DNA from: an uncultured Prolixibacteraceae bacterium
GTDB lineage: Bacteria > Bacteroidota > Bacteroidia > Bacteroidales > Prolixibacteraceae
DNA length: 64,000 nucleotides
Reading direction: 5' to 3'
Assembly: GCA_913063265.1 (NCBI GenBank)
Contig: CAJXZG010000020.1
Span: forward strand, 1 to 64,000
Shown here: in pieces, positions 1-8,983 of the stretch
Position numbering within the stretch: the stretch's first letter is position 1
Layout: every line of letters starts with the position of its first letter
Made by a program: the position numbers and the translations under genes
Notes under the pieces: model-generated
The model's input: only the letters and a program-made list of their open reading frames with translations
Databases searched by the model: none
What the model was told of the DNA's origin: nothing

Positions 1-1
1 A

Positions 2-304
2 TGTGAAATAGAAGCTACAGAAAGTAATTGTCACGAATGTACAAACGTAAACGATGAGTGTGGTTGCGATTCTCCGGAGGTTGAGTTTTTCAAACTTGTT
101 AACCAGATTTCAGAAGACGAGATATCTTTTGTTAAAGTTCATCAGGAGAAGATCGCAATTTTTGTAGCCACATTGCTTGTTGTTAGTCATGAAGAACCTT
201 TGAAGGATACCGATGAATTATTTATCGATCCACCTCCAAAACAATCCAGTTCAAAAGACTTTTTAATAAAAGTAAATCAACTTAAAATCCCTATCTCAGC
301 TTAA
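2..304 (+). CDS. C-terminal part of a small Cys-containing protein (HYC_CC_PP-like), cut by window start
   Basis: An open frame enters from the left edge (codons in phase with base 2) and stops with TAA at 302-304, giving 100 residues. Visible features are a cluster of cysteines and one histidine (NCHECTN, then CGC), a hydrophobic stretch IAIFVATLLVV, and a PPP motif (DPPPKQ) near the end. This resembles the small Bacteroidota HYC_CC_PP proteins that often sit just before TonB-dependent receptors. The start, any signal peptide and the HYC motif lie outside the window, so the family call is tentative. It precedes the TonB receptor by 60 bases on the same strand and is probably co-transcribed. 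A role in metal handling is inferred only from the cysteines and the HMA gene two genes on. Confidence 0.6.
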   Translation, partial: CEIEATESNCHECTNVNDECGCDSPEVEFFKLVNQISEDEISFVKVHQEKIAIFVATLLVVSHEEPLKDTDELFIDPPPKQSSSKDFLIKVNQLKIPISA

Positions 305-364
305 GATTTTTTAATGCCTGTGGGCACATTGGTAATAAATTTATTATCTATTTAATCTTAAGAA

Positions 365-2584
365 ATGAGAAAATTAATAATTCTATTTATTATAGTTTTT
401 CCATTTGTTTCACACGCTCAAAACCTAAGGGGAATCGTATATGGGAACGAACAAGATGGAAAGCAACCCCTGCCGGGAGTAAATATTTTCTGGCAGGGTA
501 CCAATTCGGGTACCGCATCTGATGGTGATGGTAATTTCGAAATACGAAAGCAGGAGCATCAACATATGTTGGTATTTAGTTTTGTTGGTTATGAGACCAA
601 AACTTTACACGTCGACAATTTAAATAAACTTGAAGTAATTCTTCAACCAAATTTAGAAATAGAAGAAGTATCAGTTGTAAGAAAAAACAGGGGCACCTAT
701 CTTTCAGCAATGGAAACCATTCAAACTGAAAGAATCGGTGGAGCTGAATTACATAAAGCAGCATGTTGTAATCTGGCAGAAAGTTTTGAGACCAATCCTT
801 CGGTAGATTTAAGTTACAGCGATGCAATAACCGGAGCCAAGCAAATAAAATTGCTGGGATTGGATGGAACCTACTCTTTGCTTCAGGTTGAAAATATGCC
901 AAATTTACGGGGTTTGGCTACTACATTCGGACTTACGTACATACCTGGGCCATGGATGGAATCAATTCAGGTTTCAAAAGGTGCAGCTTCTGTATTAAAT
1001 GGCTACGATGCAATTGCCGGACAAATTAATGCCGAATTAAAGAAGCCGGATTCAAACGAGAAACTTTTTTTAAATGTCTTTGGCAATGCAGATAGCCGAT
1101 TGGAATTTAACGGGAATACGAATATAAGGTTAAAGGGAGATACTTTGACTACAGGGATCCTGGTCCATGGCCACGATTTATCTGCAAAGAACGATCACAA
1201 CAATGATGGTTTTCTGGACGAACCATTATCGCAAATGTTCCAGGTTGGAAATCGTTGGAAATTCAATAATCATCAGGGATATATGGCGCAAGCAGGAATA
1301 AATCTTTTATGGGAAGATCGCCTGGGAGGACAAGTTGATGCATCTCGCAATATGACTCCTTCTGTTGATAATCCTTATGGAGTCAGCATTAAAAATAATC
1401 GTTTTGATGCCTTTTTTAAAACAGGTTATGTTTTTCCAAATGGCAGAACAGCTGTTGCGTGGTTGTCAAATTTCTCTCAACATGAAACTGATTCATACTA
1501 TGGACTTACAGATTATGTTGCTGATGAAACGCGGTTTTACGGAAGTGCAGTTTTAACACGTGATTTGGATATAAGTGGTTGGCATACTTTAAATAGTGGA
1601 TTCAGTTTTATATTTGATGATTTTGATGAAATGCTATATGGTTCGGACATTAGAAGGATAGAAAAAGTACCGGGAATATTTACAGAATACACATATAAAC
1701 CAAATGCCAATTTTACGCTTATGGCTGGTTTAAGAGCAGATTTTCATAATATTTTCGGAAATTTTGTTACTCCAAGAATGCATTTCAGATATCATTTTGC
1801 AAATCATTTTACACTGAGGGGTAGTGCGGGCAAAGGATATCGCACTGCAAATGTAATATCAGAGAATATTTATATGCTGGCCAACTCCAGACCATTAAGT
1901 TGGAAAAGGGATGTAATGCAGGAAGAAGCATGGAATTATGGAATTGCATTTGTTCAGAACTACATGCTGCTGGGAAGAGATTTAACATTAAATGCAGAAT
2001 ATTTCAGAACTGATTTTCAATCACAATTAATTGTGGATAGGGAAACTTCTTCTGAATATATATTGTTGAGTCCTTTGGATGGAAAATCATATGCAACAAG
2101 TCTGCAGTTTGATTTGCGGTGGCAACCTGTTGAAAGACTGGATATGTTGCTGGCATACCGGATAAATGATATCAAACAAACCATTGGTGGTGAATTGAAA
2201 GAGAAGCCTTTGACCAATAAATACAAGGGTTTAATTAATTTGAATTATACCACTAATTTAAAAAAGTGGATGTTTGATTATACTGTACAGTTTAACGGAG
2301 GGGGCAGAATTCCAAGATATCCGGGAGATATGCCATTAGGGCAATCTGATAATAATTTTACTTCATTTGAGCCATATACAATTATGAATGCGCAAATAAC
2401 CAAATATTTCAGGTATTGGAGTATTTATGTAGGGGTTGAAAATCTTGCAAATTTTAAACAGGAGAATCCGATTGAAGGAGCAGATAATCCTTTTGGCCCG
2501 CAATTCAGTGCCACAAATGTGTGGGGGCCTGTAATGGGAAGAAAAATATATCTGGGCTTACGTTTTAATCTGAATTATGAATAA
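365..2584 (+). CDS. TonB-dependent outer-membrane receptor, probably metal-related
   Basis: 739 residues. A signal peptide covers about residues 1-18 (ends SHA before Q). A carboxypeptidase-regulatory-like beta-sandwich follows (about 20-95), then the plug domain (about 115-225, containing the motif AACCNLAESFETNPSVD), then a 22-strand-type barrel ending in GLRFNLNYE with a terminal aromatic/acidic strand. Such receptors bind a substrate at the cell surface and import it with TonB/ExbBD energy. The substrate is not visible. The next gene is a secreted HMA protein overlapping its end, so a copper or other heavy-metal substrate is the best inference. Length is normal for the family and no frameshift is seen. 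The start ATG at 365 gives a proper signal peptide. Confidence 0.9.
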   Translation: MRKLIILFIIVFPFVSHAQNLRGIVYGNEQDGKQPLPGVNIFWQGTNSGTASDGDGNFEIRKQEHQHMLVFSFVGYETKTLHVDNLNKLEVILQPNLEIEEVSVVRKNRGTYLSAMETIQTERIGGAELHKAACCNLAESFETNPSVDLSYSDAITGAKQIKLLGLDGTYSLLQVENMPNLRGLATTFGLTYIPGPWMESIQVSKGAASVLNGYDAIAGQINAELKKPDSNEKLFLNVFGNADSRLEFNGNTNIRLKGDTLTTGILVHGHDLSAKNDHNNDGFLDEPLSQMFQVGNRWKFNNHQGYMAQAGINLLWEDRLGGQVDASRNMTPSVDNPYGVSIKNNRFDAFFKTGYVFPNGRTAVAWLSNFSQHETDSYYGLTDYVADETRFYGSAVLTRDLDISGWHTLNSGFSFIFDDFDEMLYGSDIRRIEKVPGIFTEYTYKPNANFTLMAGLRADFHNIFGNFVTPRMHFRYHFANHFTLRGSAGKGYRTANVISENIYMLANSRPLSWKRDVMQEEAWNYGIAFVQNYMLLGRDLTLNAEYFRTDFQSQLIVDRETSSEYILLSPLDGKSYATSLQFDLRWQPVERLDMLLAYRINDIKQTIGGELKEKPLTNKYKGLINLNYTTNLKKWMFDYTVQFNGGGRIPRYPGDMPLGQSDNNFTSFEPYTIMNAQITKYFRYWSIYVGVENLANFKQENPIEGADNPFGPQFSATNVWGPVMGRKIYLGLRFNLNYE

Positions 2585-2621
2585 TAAATCTATAAAAGAG
2601 TTTAAATTAAAATTGAATATC

Positions 2622-2996
2622 ATGAGAAAAATAGTTGTTTCGATGCTGGCAATAATAATGTTAGCTTTAATTAACCCTGTTCTGGCACAGAAAAAAGAAA
2701 ACAAAGTTGTTTGTTTTAAAAGCGATATGGATTGTGCCAATTGTGAAAAAACAGTTGGAGAATATCTGAAATTTGAAAAAGGGGTGAAAGATTTAAAGGT
2801 GGATCATGCTTCGAATACCATTCGGGTAGAATATAAGGATGGTAAAAATACCGATGAAAAATTGGCAAAAGCTATCGAAAAAAAAGGTTACAAAGCTGAA
2901 AAAATAACACCTGAACAATATAAAGTAATTGTTGAAAAGACCAAGGCCGAAGGGCATCATCATGAAGTTGAGGTTCATAGGGAAAGAAAAGATTAA
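2622..2996 (+). CDS. Secreted heavy-metal-associated (HMA) domain protein
   Basis: I choose ATG 2622 (124 residues) rather than an upstream in-frame ATG at 2577 that overlaps the receptor stop, because 2622 starts a clean signal peptide (MRKIVVSMLAIIMLAL ... VLAQ). The mature part is one HMA fold with the metal motif MDCANC, followed by the usual KGYKAE strand, and ends in a His-rich tail (EGHHHEVEVH). HMA domains bind Cu(I) or other soft metals through the two cysteines. The signal peptide places it in the periplasm or at the outer membrane, next to the TonB receptor, so it may pass metal to or from that receptor. The same type of protein recurs at 40285-40656. Specificity cannot be read from sequence. 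Confidence 0.88.
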   Translation: MRKIVVSMLAIIMLALINPVLAQKKENKVVCFKSDMDCANCEKTVGEYLKFEKGVKDLKVDHASNTIRVEYKDGKNTDEKLAKAIEKKGYKAEKITPEQYKVIVEKTKAEGHHHEVEVHRERKD

Positions 2997-3023
2997 AGAA
3001 AAAATTCTGTTAACTTTAATAAA

Positions 3024-3060
3024 GGTTGTTGCAGTTTAACTGTAGCAGCCTTTTTGTTTT
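3024..3060 (+). terminator. Rho-independent terminator after the receptor/HMA operon
   Basis: An 11-base-pair stem with G-U pairs (GGTTGTTGCAG against CTGTAGCAGCC), a five-base loop, then a T-rich run. It lies 27 bases after the HMA stop. Confidence 0.8.
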
Positions 3061-3128
3061 TTACGTTAATGATTTCTTATTAATAAGTTCTTTACACAGG
3101 ATTTTACATTATTCTTACGGACTTAGCC

Positions 3129-3136
3129 TAGCTTTG
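3129..3136 (+). promoter_or_regulatory. Bacteroidota-type -7 box before the MFS gene
   Basis: TAGCTTTG fits the TAnnTTTG consensus and ends 13 bases before the MFS start. The -33 region has only a weak TTTA at about 3103, so this is a moderate call. Confidence 0.45.
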
Positions 3137-3149
3137 CAAAAAGCACCCT

Positions 3150-4487
3150 ATGAAAATCAAACAGCAGTTAAATAACTTTCCTTTCCGTCCACAAAAGATT
3201 CCCTTTTTTTACGGCTGGATAATTTTGTTTGCATCAACTATTGGAGTTTTGGTCAGTGCGCCCGGGCAAACCATGGGGATTTCAACGTTCACCGATTTTT
3301 TACTTGAGAATATTCATATTGACAGAAATCAGTTAAGTTTTGCTTATATGATTGGTACAATTGCAAGTTCTTTTTTACTCACTTATGCCGGAAAAATGTA
3401 CGACAAATATGGAGCACGGTGGGTTGCCATAGCTATTTCTGTTGTTATGGCAGTTGTATTATTGCTGTTGAGTCAGTCAGACAGGATAATTCATTTGGTT
3501 ATACCTGAAAATTCATCTGCGTTATATACTCCATTTGCAATTGCAGTTCTTTTATTGCTGTTTTTCGCCCTGAGGTTTTCCGGACAAGGAGTATTGACAA
3601 TGGTTTCGCGCAATATGCTAATGAAATGGTTTATTGTAAGAAGAGGATTGGTTAATGGTATATCATCTGTTTTTGTTGCTTTTGGATTTTCCCTGGCACC
3701 ACTAACCTTCGACATGTTTATTCAGGATACTTCATGGCGTTGGGCATGGATTATAATGGCAATAGGAATAGGATTGTTTTTTACTGTTTTTGTTTTTGTT
3801 TTTTATCGCGATAATCCGGAAGATTTGGGAATGAATCCGGATGGTGAGAAGCATGGAAATAAAGAAAAAAATGTAATTGTAAAACCTTTTAAACAGTTTA
3901 CCTTAAAAGAAGCACAAAAATCTCTGACATTTTGGTTGTTTGCTATACCTCTTGGGATTTATGCTTTATATATAACCGGTTTTACCTTTCATTTAATTTC
4001 TTTTTTTGAACAAGCAGGAATGAGTCGGGAAAAAGCTCTCGCAATATTTATTCCTGTTTCTGTAATATCTGTTATAGTTTCTTTGACAGGAGGTTATATA
4101 AGCGATAAAATAAAATTGAAATACCTTTTAATAATTATTCTTGCCGGTCAACTTGTAGCACTTTTTTGTCTGGCATTTTTGAATGAAGGAATGTTTTATT
4201 ACGGATACATTGCTGGAAACGGAATTGTAAGTGGTTTATACAATGTTTTAATGGCAGTTACATGGCCTCGCTATTATGGTAGAGAAAACCTGGGAAAGAT
4301 CACAGGTTTTGTTATGGCAATTATTGTTTTTTCCAGTGCTCTCGGGCCAACCTTATTTAGTCTTTCAGCGACCAAATTAGGAAGTTATAGTTTTGCAATT
4401 TTCGGTTTGTTGGGTATTGTTGCAATTCTGTTTTTATTTAGTTTCAAGGCAAATAACCCGCAAAGAAAGTTTGATAATTCTCAATAA
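3150..4487 (+). CDS. MFS transporter, oxalate/formate antiporter-like group
   Basis: 445 residues with about 12 hydrophobic segments, a central cytoplasmic loop (near 220-250, rich in K/N/E) and the MFS signature between segments 2 and 3 (GKMYDKYGARW). The N-terminal PFFYGWIILFAS and overall shape resemble the OFA family of the major facilitator superfamily, which moves monocarboxylates or other small organic anions. No substrate can be assigned. It is a single gene behind its own -7 box, with a terminator upstream, and is followed 44 bases later by a separately promoted lipoprotein gene. Confidence 0.85.
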   Translation: MKIKQQLNNFPFRPQKIPFFYGWIILFASTIGVLVSAPGQTMGISTFTDFLLENIHIDRNQLSFAYMIGTIASSFLLTYAGKMYDKYGARWVAIAISVVMAVVLLLLSQSDRIIHLVIPENSSALYTPFAIAVLLLLFFALRFSGQGVLTMVSRNMLMKWFIVRRGLVNGISSVFVAFGFSLAPLTFDMFIQDTSWRWAWIIMAIGIGLFFTVFVFVFYRDNPEDLGMNPDGEKHGNKEKNVIVKPFKQFTLKEAQKSLTFWLFAIPLGIYALYITGFTFHLISFFEQAGMSREKALAIFIPVSVISVIVSLTGGYISDKIKLKYLLIIILAGQLVALFCLAFLNEGMFYYGYIAGNGIVSGLYNVLMAVTWPRYYGRENLGKITGFVMAIIVFSSALGPTLFSLSATKLGSYSFAIFGLLGIVAILFLFSFKANNPQRKFDNSQ

Positions 4488-4502
4488 ATTTCGCTAGTTT
4501 TG
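4470..4502 (+). promoter_or_regulatory. Promoter of the DUF1080 lipoprotein gene
   Basis: TTTG at 4470-4473 and TAGTTTTG at 4495-4502 are separated by 21 bases, matching the Bacteroidota -33/-7 pattern. The -33 box lies inside the last codons of the MFS gene, so the lipoprotein can be transcribed on its own. Confidence 0.6.
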
Positions 4503-4531
4503 GTTCATTAAAATTTACCAACTAGATTATC

Positions 4532-5998
4532 ATGAAACAGATTTCAACAATCCTATTATTAACAATTCTTACATTCTTATTTTCATGCCAGCCTAAAACC
4601 GTAAATACCGAATGGCAAACACTTTTTAACGGTGAAAATCTGGATGGATGGAAGAAAGCCGGCGAAAACCCTGAAAGTATTATAGTAGAAGATGGTATGA
4701 TAAAATGCGCAGGAGAAAGGTGTCATCTGTATTATAAGGAAGATTTTAAGAACTTTGAGTTTGAAGCAGAAGTTAAAACACTTGAAAAATCCAATTCAGG
4801 GATATTTATTCATACAAAATATCAGAATGAAGGCTGGCCTGCAAACGGACATGAGATTCAGGTAAATAATACCTACAGGGGCAGTGTCAAATATCCTGAA
4901 AGAAGAAAAACAGGTAGTATTTACAATGTTCGAAATATATATTATCCTCTGGCACAGGATAATGAGTGGTTTAAAATTCGTATTAAAGTAGTTGAAAACT
5001 TTGTTGAAGTTTTTGTTAATGATATAAAAGTGAACGAATATGCAGAACCAGAAAATCCCTGGAGATGGGAAGGGGGTGAAAAAGCATTACTTAAAGAAGG
5101 AACTTTTGCTTTGCAGGCTCACGATCCGGGGAGTACTGTGTATTTTAAGAATATAAGGGCAAGGCATTTACCTGTTTCAGAACCTGTACAACCATTTGAT
5201 GAGAACTGGGATAGAACAGTTACCAAATTAATGCGTTCGGGTTTTCCCTTTATAGATTTTCATGTTCATTTAAAAGGAACTTTAACCATTGACAGCATTT
5301 TACAAAGCTCACAAAAACTAGGTATTAATTACGGTGTTGCGCCAAATTGCGGATTACATTTTCCTGTTACAAACGATTCTTCATTGTACGCATATATGAA
5401 CCGTGTAAAAGGAAGTCCAACCTTTAAAGGAATGCAAGCCGAAGGAAGAGAATGGATTACCTTGTTTTCACCTGAAGCAATTGCAAAATTCGATTATGTA
5501 TTTACAGATGCAATGACCTATACCGACAATAAGGGGCGAAGAACAAGAATATGGATTCCTGAAGAGGTTTGGGTAGATGATCATCAGGAATACATGGAAA
5601 TGTTGGTTGGAAAAATAGAAGCTATATTTTCGCAGGAACCTGTTGATATTTATGTAAATCCAACAGTTTTACCCGCTGTTTTAATGGATCATTACGATTC
5701 ATTATGGACAAAAAAAAGAATGGAACGGGTTGTTAAAGTATTAGCAGAAAATAACATTGCGCTTGAAATTAATGCCAGGTATAAATTGCCAAAAGCAGAA
5801 ATGATAAAAATGGCAAAAGAGGCTGGAGTTAAATTTACTTTTGGAACAAATAATACCGGAAATGATTTAGGACGTTTAGAATATTGTATTAAAATGATTG
5901 AACAATGCAATCTTACACCGGCAGATATGTTCGAAATTAAACCGGACAGCTTAAAACCTGTGAATGTAAAAGGATTACCTGCAAAAATTACCGGTTAA
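4532..5998 (+). CDS. Lipoprotein: DUF1080 (3-keto-disaccharide hydrolase-like) domain fused to a metallohydrolase-like domain
   Basis: 488 residues. A lipoprotein signal ends with the lipobox LFSC (Cys19). Residues about 28-210 form a DUF1080 / 3-keto-disaccharide hydrolase domain, a concanavalin-like sandwich (start EWQTLFNGENLDGWKKAG; later GIFIHTKYQNEGWPANGHEIQV). From about 230 a second domain begins with IDFHVHLKG, a DxHxH-type motif of the amidohydrolase/PHP metal-dependent hydrolases, and ends with FTFGTNNTGNDLG, which resembles the last metal-binding loop of PHP proteins with Asn in place of the usual Asp. The protein probably sits on the periplasmic or outer face and acts on a sugar derivative. 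Substrate and activity are not known. The reading frame is continuous, so this is one fusion rather than two genes. Confidence 0.75.
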   Translation: MKQISTILLLTILTFLFSCQPKTVNTEWQTLFNGENLDGWKKAGENPESIIVEDGMIKCAGERCHLYYKEDFKNFEFEAEVKTLEKSNSGIFIHTKYQNEGWPANGHEIQVNNTYRGSVKYPERRKTGSIYNVRNIYYPLAQDNEWFKIRIKVVENFVEVFVNDIKVNEYAEPENPWRWEGGEKALLKEGTFALQAHDPGSTVYFKNIRARHLPVSEPVQPFDENWDRTVTKLMRSGFPFIDFHVHLKGTLTIDSILQSSQKLGINYGVAPNCGLHFPVTNDSSLYAYMNRVKGSPTFKGMQAEGREWITLFSPEAIAKFDYVFTDAMTYTDNKGRRTRIWIPEEVWVDDHQEYMEMLVGKIEAIFSQEPVDIYVNPTVLPAVLMDHYDSLWTKKRMERVVKVLAENNIALEINARYKLPKAEMIKMAKEAGVKFTFGTNNTGNDLGRLEYCIKMIEQCNLTPADMFEIKPDSLKPVNVKGLPAKITG

Positions 5999-6008
5999 TC
6001 AAACTATT

Positions 6009-6058
6009 CTAAATACATGCACCGGAAAACTGTAAGGTTTTCCGGTGCATGTATTTAG
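6009..6058. terminator. Bidirectional terminator hairpin
   Basis: A perfect 22-base-pair inverted repeat with a 6-base loop (TGTAAG) lies in the 72-base gap between two convergent genes. The stem has a GC core (GCACCGG) and AT ends, so it can act on either strand. Confidence 0.85.
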
Positions 6059-6070
6059 TGTTATACGCAA

Positions 6071-6775
6071 TTATTTTTTTAAATCAATCAAATTACGCTG
6101 AATGGAGAGAAATTCGATTAGATCCAGTAATTCATCATCAGTGTAAGCCGCTCTGTTTAAAATAGCATCAAATAATTCATGCGAAGGATCTTCTTTGAAC
6201 AATGCTTTTCTAAAAGCCATTCTCTCTTTGTCAACTTTATTTATAAACTTTAATGCACCGTCATGATCAAGATGGTTATTATGCATTATGGTATCAATTC
6301 GATATTCAATTGGTGCGACCAAACGCAGGTGTAAAGCATGTTTGATTTCTTGCGCTATTATATGACCGGCACGACCTACAATAATACAATAACCATCGGT
6401 TGCAATCTGTAAAATTACCCGGCTCATGGTTTTACTAATGGTTTGATTGCTTTTGTAGTTTTTATCGTAAAAAGCCTTTAAAATATCATCCATTGCAAAT
6501 TTTTCAGACTTATACATGTTTTTTCGAACCTTTTCAGGTTCCATTTGCAATTCTTTGGCACTATGATGAAACACTTCTTTACTAATTACTCTCCATTGTT
6601 TTTCAGGATTTCTTGTATTTAGTCTCAGTGCGATAAGATTAGCCAGTTTAACTCCGTTTGTACCCACTTCCCTTGAAATAGTAATTAATGGCCCCGCAAC
6701 TGAAGTTTCGCTTTTTCTCCTGACTTCAGTTTCGGTCATTCGTTTGTTTAGATAATTTAGTAGTAGATTGCTCAT
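6071..6775 (-). CDS. Cytidylate kinase-like family protein
   Basis: 234 residues. The N-terminal stretch GPLITISREVGTNGVKLA is the degenerate phosphate-binding loop of the cytidylate-kinase-like family (PF13189), which is related to but separate from Cmk. Further family features are YCIIVGRAGH near the middle and an Arg-rich lid region (DKERMAFRKALF). These proteins are expected to be cytoplasmic nucleotide-binding phosphotransferases, but the substrate is not established. The gene is transcribed alone, facing the DUF1080 gene across a shared terminator and divergent from pepP. Length is normal. Confidence 0.8.
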   Translation of the reverse strand: MSNLLLNYLNKRMTETEVRRKSETSVAGPLITISREVGTNGVKLANLIALRLNTRNPEKQWRVISKEVFHHSAKELQMEPEKVRKNMYKSEKFAMDDILKAFYDKNYKSNQTISKTMSRVILQIATDGYCIIVGRAGHIIAQEIKHALHLRLVAPIEYRIDTIMHNNHLDHDGALKFINKVDKERMAFRKALFKEDPSHELFDAILNRAAYTDDELLDLIEFLSIQRNLIDLKK

Positions 6776-6933
6776 GATAGTTCTTTTTAACTATTTACGA
6801 TGAATTGCCCGGCATGGTTTTGTTTTACAAAACATATATATTCTGGAAACATATGACTCTTTTCAGGAAATTGGAAAAAGAATAGCATTATATTAGCAGA
6901 TTAATAAATAATTTACGAACAGAAAAGTATAAC

Positions 6934-8322
6934 ATGTTTGATAAAAGTACGTATTCAAATCGACGCAGATTATTGAAAATCAAAGGATTAAATGGAGTTG
7001 GATTGATTCTTGGAAATAATGATTCTCCAATGAATTATACTGACAATGTATATCATTTCAGACAAGATAGCTCTTTTTTGTACTTCTTTGGACTTGATTT
7101 TCAAGGATTGGCCGGAATAGTTGATTTTGACAGCGGAGAAGATTATTTGTTTGGCGATGATGTTGATATTGCAAGTATTATTTGGATGGGACCACAGGTG
7201 CCTTTAAAAGAAAATGCAGCAAAAGTTGGAGTAGTTAACACAGCACCGTTTGCAAAACTTTTCGATTTTATTTCCGAAGCTAAAAACAAAGGGCGTAAAA
7301 TTCATTATTTACCTCCATACAAAGGAGAAAATAAAATATTACTTCATAGTTTAACAGGAGATTCAATTCAAGAAATTGAAGAAGGTTCATCTCTGGAATT
7401 GATAAAAGCAGTTATTGATTTACGTTCGATAAAAGATTCAGCAGAAATTTCTGAGATTGAAAAGGCCTGTGCAACAGGGTATGAAATGCATGTAACCGCA
7501 ATGAAAATGGCACAACCAGGAGTATGGGAACAAAAAATTGCAGGTACAATTGAAGGAATTGCATTGGCAGGGGGAGGAATGACTTCATTCCCAATAATTT
7601 TATCTCAAAACGGAGAAACGCTGCATAATCATGATCACTCTAAAATATTACAGGAAGGGAAATTGATGTTAACTGATGCAGGCGCAGAATCTTTACTCCA
7701 TTATGCTTCCGATTTTACAAGAACAGTTCCGGTGGGAGGTAAATTTACACAAAAACAACGCGAAATTTATGAGATTGTTCTTGCTGCTAATAATCAGGCT
7801 ACTGCGTTAACAAAACCTGGTGCTACTTATTTATCTGTGCATCTGGCAGCTGCCGAGGTTATCGCTTCAGGACTAAAAGATCTGGGACTGATGAAAGGCG
7901 ATGTAAAAGAAGCAGTTAAAAACGGTGCTCATGCTATGTTTTTTCCTCACGGATTGGGGCATATGATGGGACTCGATGTACATGATATGGAAGATTTAGG
8001 ACAAATTTATGTTGGCTACGACGATGAAACCCGACCTGTGGATCAGTTTGGAACTGCATATTTAAGATTAGGCAGAAAACTTGAACCGGGTTTTGTTATT
8101 ACTAACGAACCGGGAATATATTTTATTCCCGCCCTGATTGATAAATGGAAAAACGAAAAGATAAATGCCGACTTTATTAACTTCGATAAAGTGGATGAAT
8201 ATCGTAATTTCGGAGGAATTCGACTTGAAGATGACATCCTGGTAACTGAAAAGGGAAGCGAAATCATTGGAGACAGGGTACCAATAAATCCAGATGAAAT
8301 TGAAGATATCGTAAGAGGATAA
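6934..8322 (+). CDS. pepP: Xaa-Pro aminopeptidase (M24, aminopeptidase P)
   Basis: 462 residues. An N-terminal creatinase-like domain (about 1-170) is followed by a pita-bread metalloprotease domain. All five metal ligands are visible: Asp in DAGAES, Asp in SDFTRT, His in FFPHGLGHMMG, Glu in NEPGIYF and Glu in GIRLEDDILV. The enzyme removes an N-terminal residue that precedes proline, acting in the cytoplasm in peptide turnover. It is monocistronic, divergent from the cytidylate-kinase-like gene, and converges on the degenerate phosphatase. Confidence 0.95.
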   Translation: MFDKSTYSNRRRLLKIKGLNGVGLILGNNDSPMNYTDNVYHFRQDSSFLYFFGLDFQGLAGIVDFDSGEDYLFGDDVDIASIIWMGPQVPLKENAAKVGVVNTAPFAKLFDFISEAKNKGRKIHYLPPYKGENKILLHSLTGDSIQEIEEGSSLELIKAVIDLRSIKDSAEISEIEKACATGYEMHVTAMKMAQPGVWEQKIAGTIEGIALAGGGMTSFPIILSQNGETLHNHDHSKILQEGKLMLTDAGAESLLHYASDFTRTVPVGGKFTQKQREIYEIVLAANNQATALTKPGATYLSVHLAAAEVIASGLKDLGLMKGDVKEAVKNGAHAMFFPHGLGHMMGLDVHDMEDLGQIYVGYDDETRPVDQFGTAYLRLGRKLEPGFVITNEPGIYFIPALIDKWKNEKINADFINFDKVDEYRNFGGIRLEDDILVTEKGSEIIGDRVPINPDEIEDIVRG

Positions 8323-8328
8323 CATACA

Positions 8329-8363
8329 GAAAAGGAAAGAAGTTTTAATCTTTTTTCCTTTTC
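8329..8363. terminator. Inverted repeat between convergent genes, probable terminator
   Basis: A perfect 10-base-pair inverted repeat, GAAAAGGAAA against TTTCCTTTTC, with a 15-base loop. It starts 7 bases after the pepP stop, and its right arm overlaps the last codons of the phosphatase-like gene. It is AT-rich, so strength is uncertain. Confidence 0.45.
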
Positions 8364-8781
8364 AGAATTCTATTGTAAAAATAATCCAGTTCAGCATAAA
8401 TCTCATCTCTTATTTCCTGGCATTTTTCTTTTAATTCATCCCTGTTTTTAAAATGTGTATAAGGATTTTTAAAACCCAAATGCATTTTACGTTTGTAATG
8501 AATTGATTTTGGAACTTGAAGGTTTTCATTCGTTCCATCACCTACAGTTATTAAAAAATCAAATTCAATACCCTCAAATTCAGAGAAATGCATAGGTTCC
8601 GAAGGTAGAAGTTTAATGCCAATCTCATCAAGCACTTCGATTGCCACAGGACTTATATGGTCAGCTGGATTTAATCCTGCAGAATATATTTCCAAATTAT
8701 TACCAAGCTGTTTTAAAATGGCTTCCGCCATCTGACTTCTGCATGAATTCTGATTACTTAAAAAGAAAATCTTTATCCCAT
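8345..8781 (-). pseudogene. Degenerate low-molecular-weight tyrosine phosphatase / arsenate-reductase-like gene
   Basis: An intact frame from ATG 8731 would give only 128 residues starting MAEAILKQLG, which cuts off the active-site loop. Reading upstream in the same frame gives KIFFLSNQNSCRSQ, the normal N-terminal strand and P-loop of LMW-PTP/ArsC, but this frame has no ATG, GTG or TTG before its stop. An ATG at 8781-8779 is one base out of phase. The expected nucleophile (first residue of CX5R) is Ser (AGT, 8758-8756). The later ArsC region TVCD reads TVGD, the second redox Cys is absent, and the general-acid DP motif reads NP. It is either a decayed gene or a diverged non-catalytic relative. 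It converges on pepP. Confidence 0.7.
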
Positions 8782-8953
8782 CGTTTTTAGGTTTTAGCAG
8801 TTGATTTTTCGAAAAGCAAGTTAATTAAATTGAGATTATCAGAAAAACTTCAAAAACTGTTATACAGCCTGAAAATGAAAATATTACAAGTGTTGTTCAA
8901 CATATATATAACGTAGTTTATAAAATTAATATAACTGGCGAAATGTAAAAGAT

Positions 8954-8961
8954 TATATTTG
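8954..8961 (+). promoter_or_regulatory. Candidate -7 box before the dehalogenase-like gene
   Basis: TATATTTG matches TAnnTTTG and lies 22 bases before the ATG. No convincing TTTG is present at the -33 spacing. The surrounding 8782-8983 gap shows no other feature. Confidence 0.4.
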
Positions 8962-8983
8962 TTTTCCTGAATTAGATCAAATT

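Noticed and set aside
4532-5998. Two adjacent genes rather than a fusion
   Set aside because: The frame is continuous across the domain border with no stop, internal start context or promoter.
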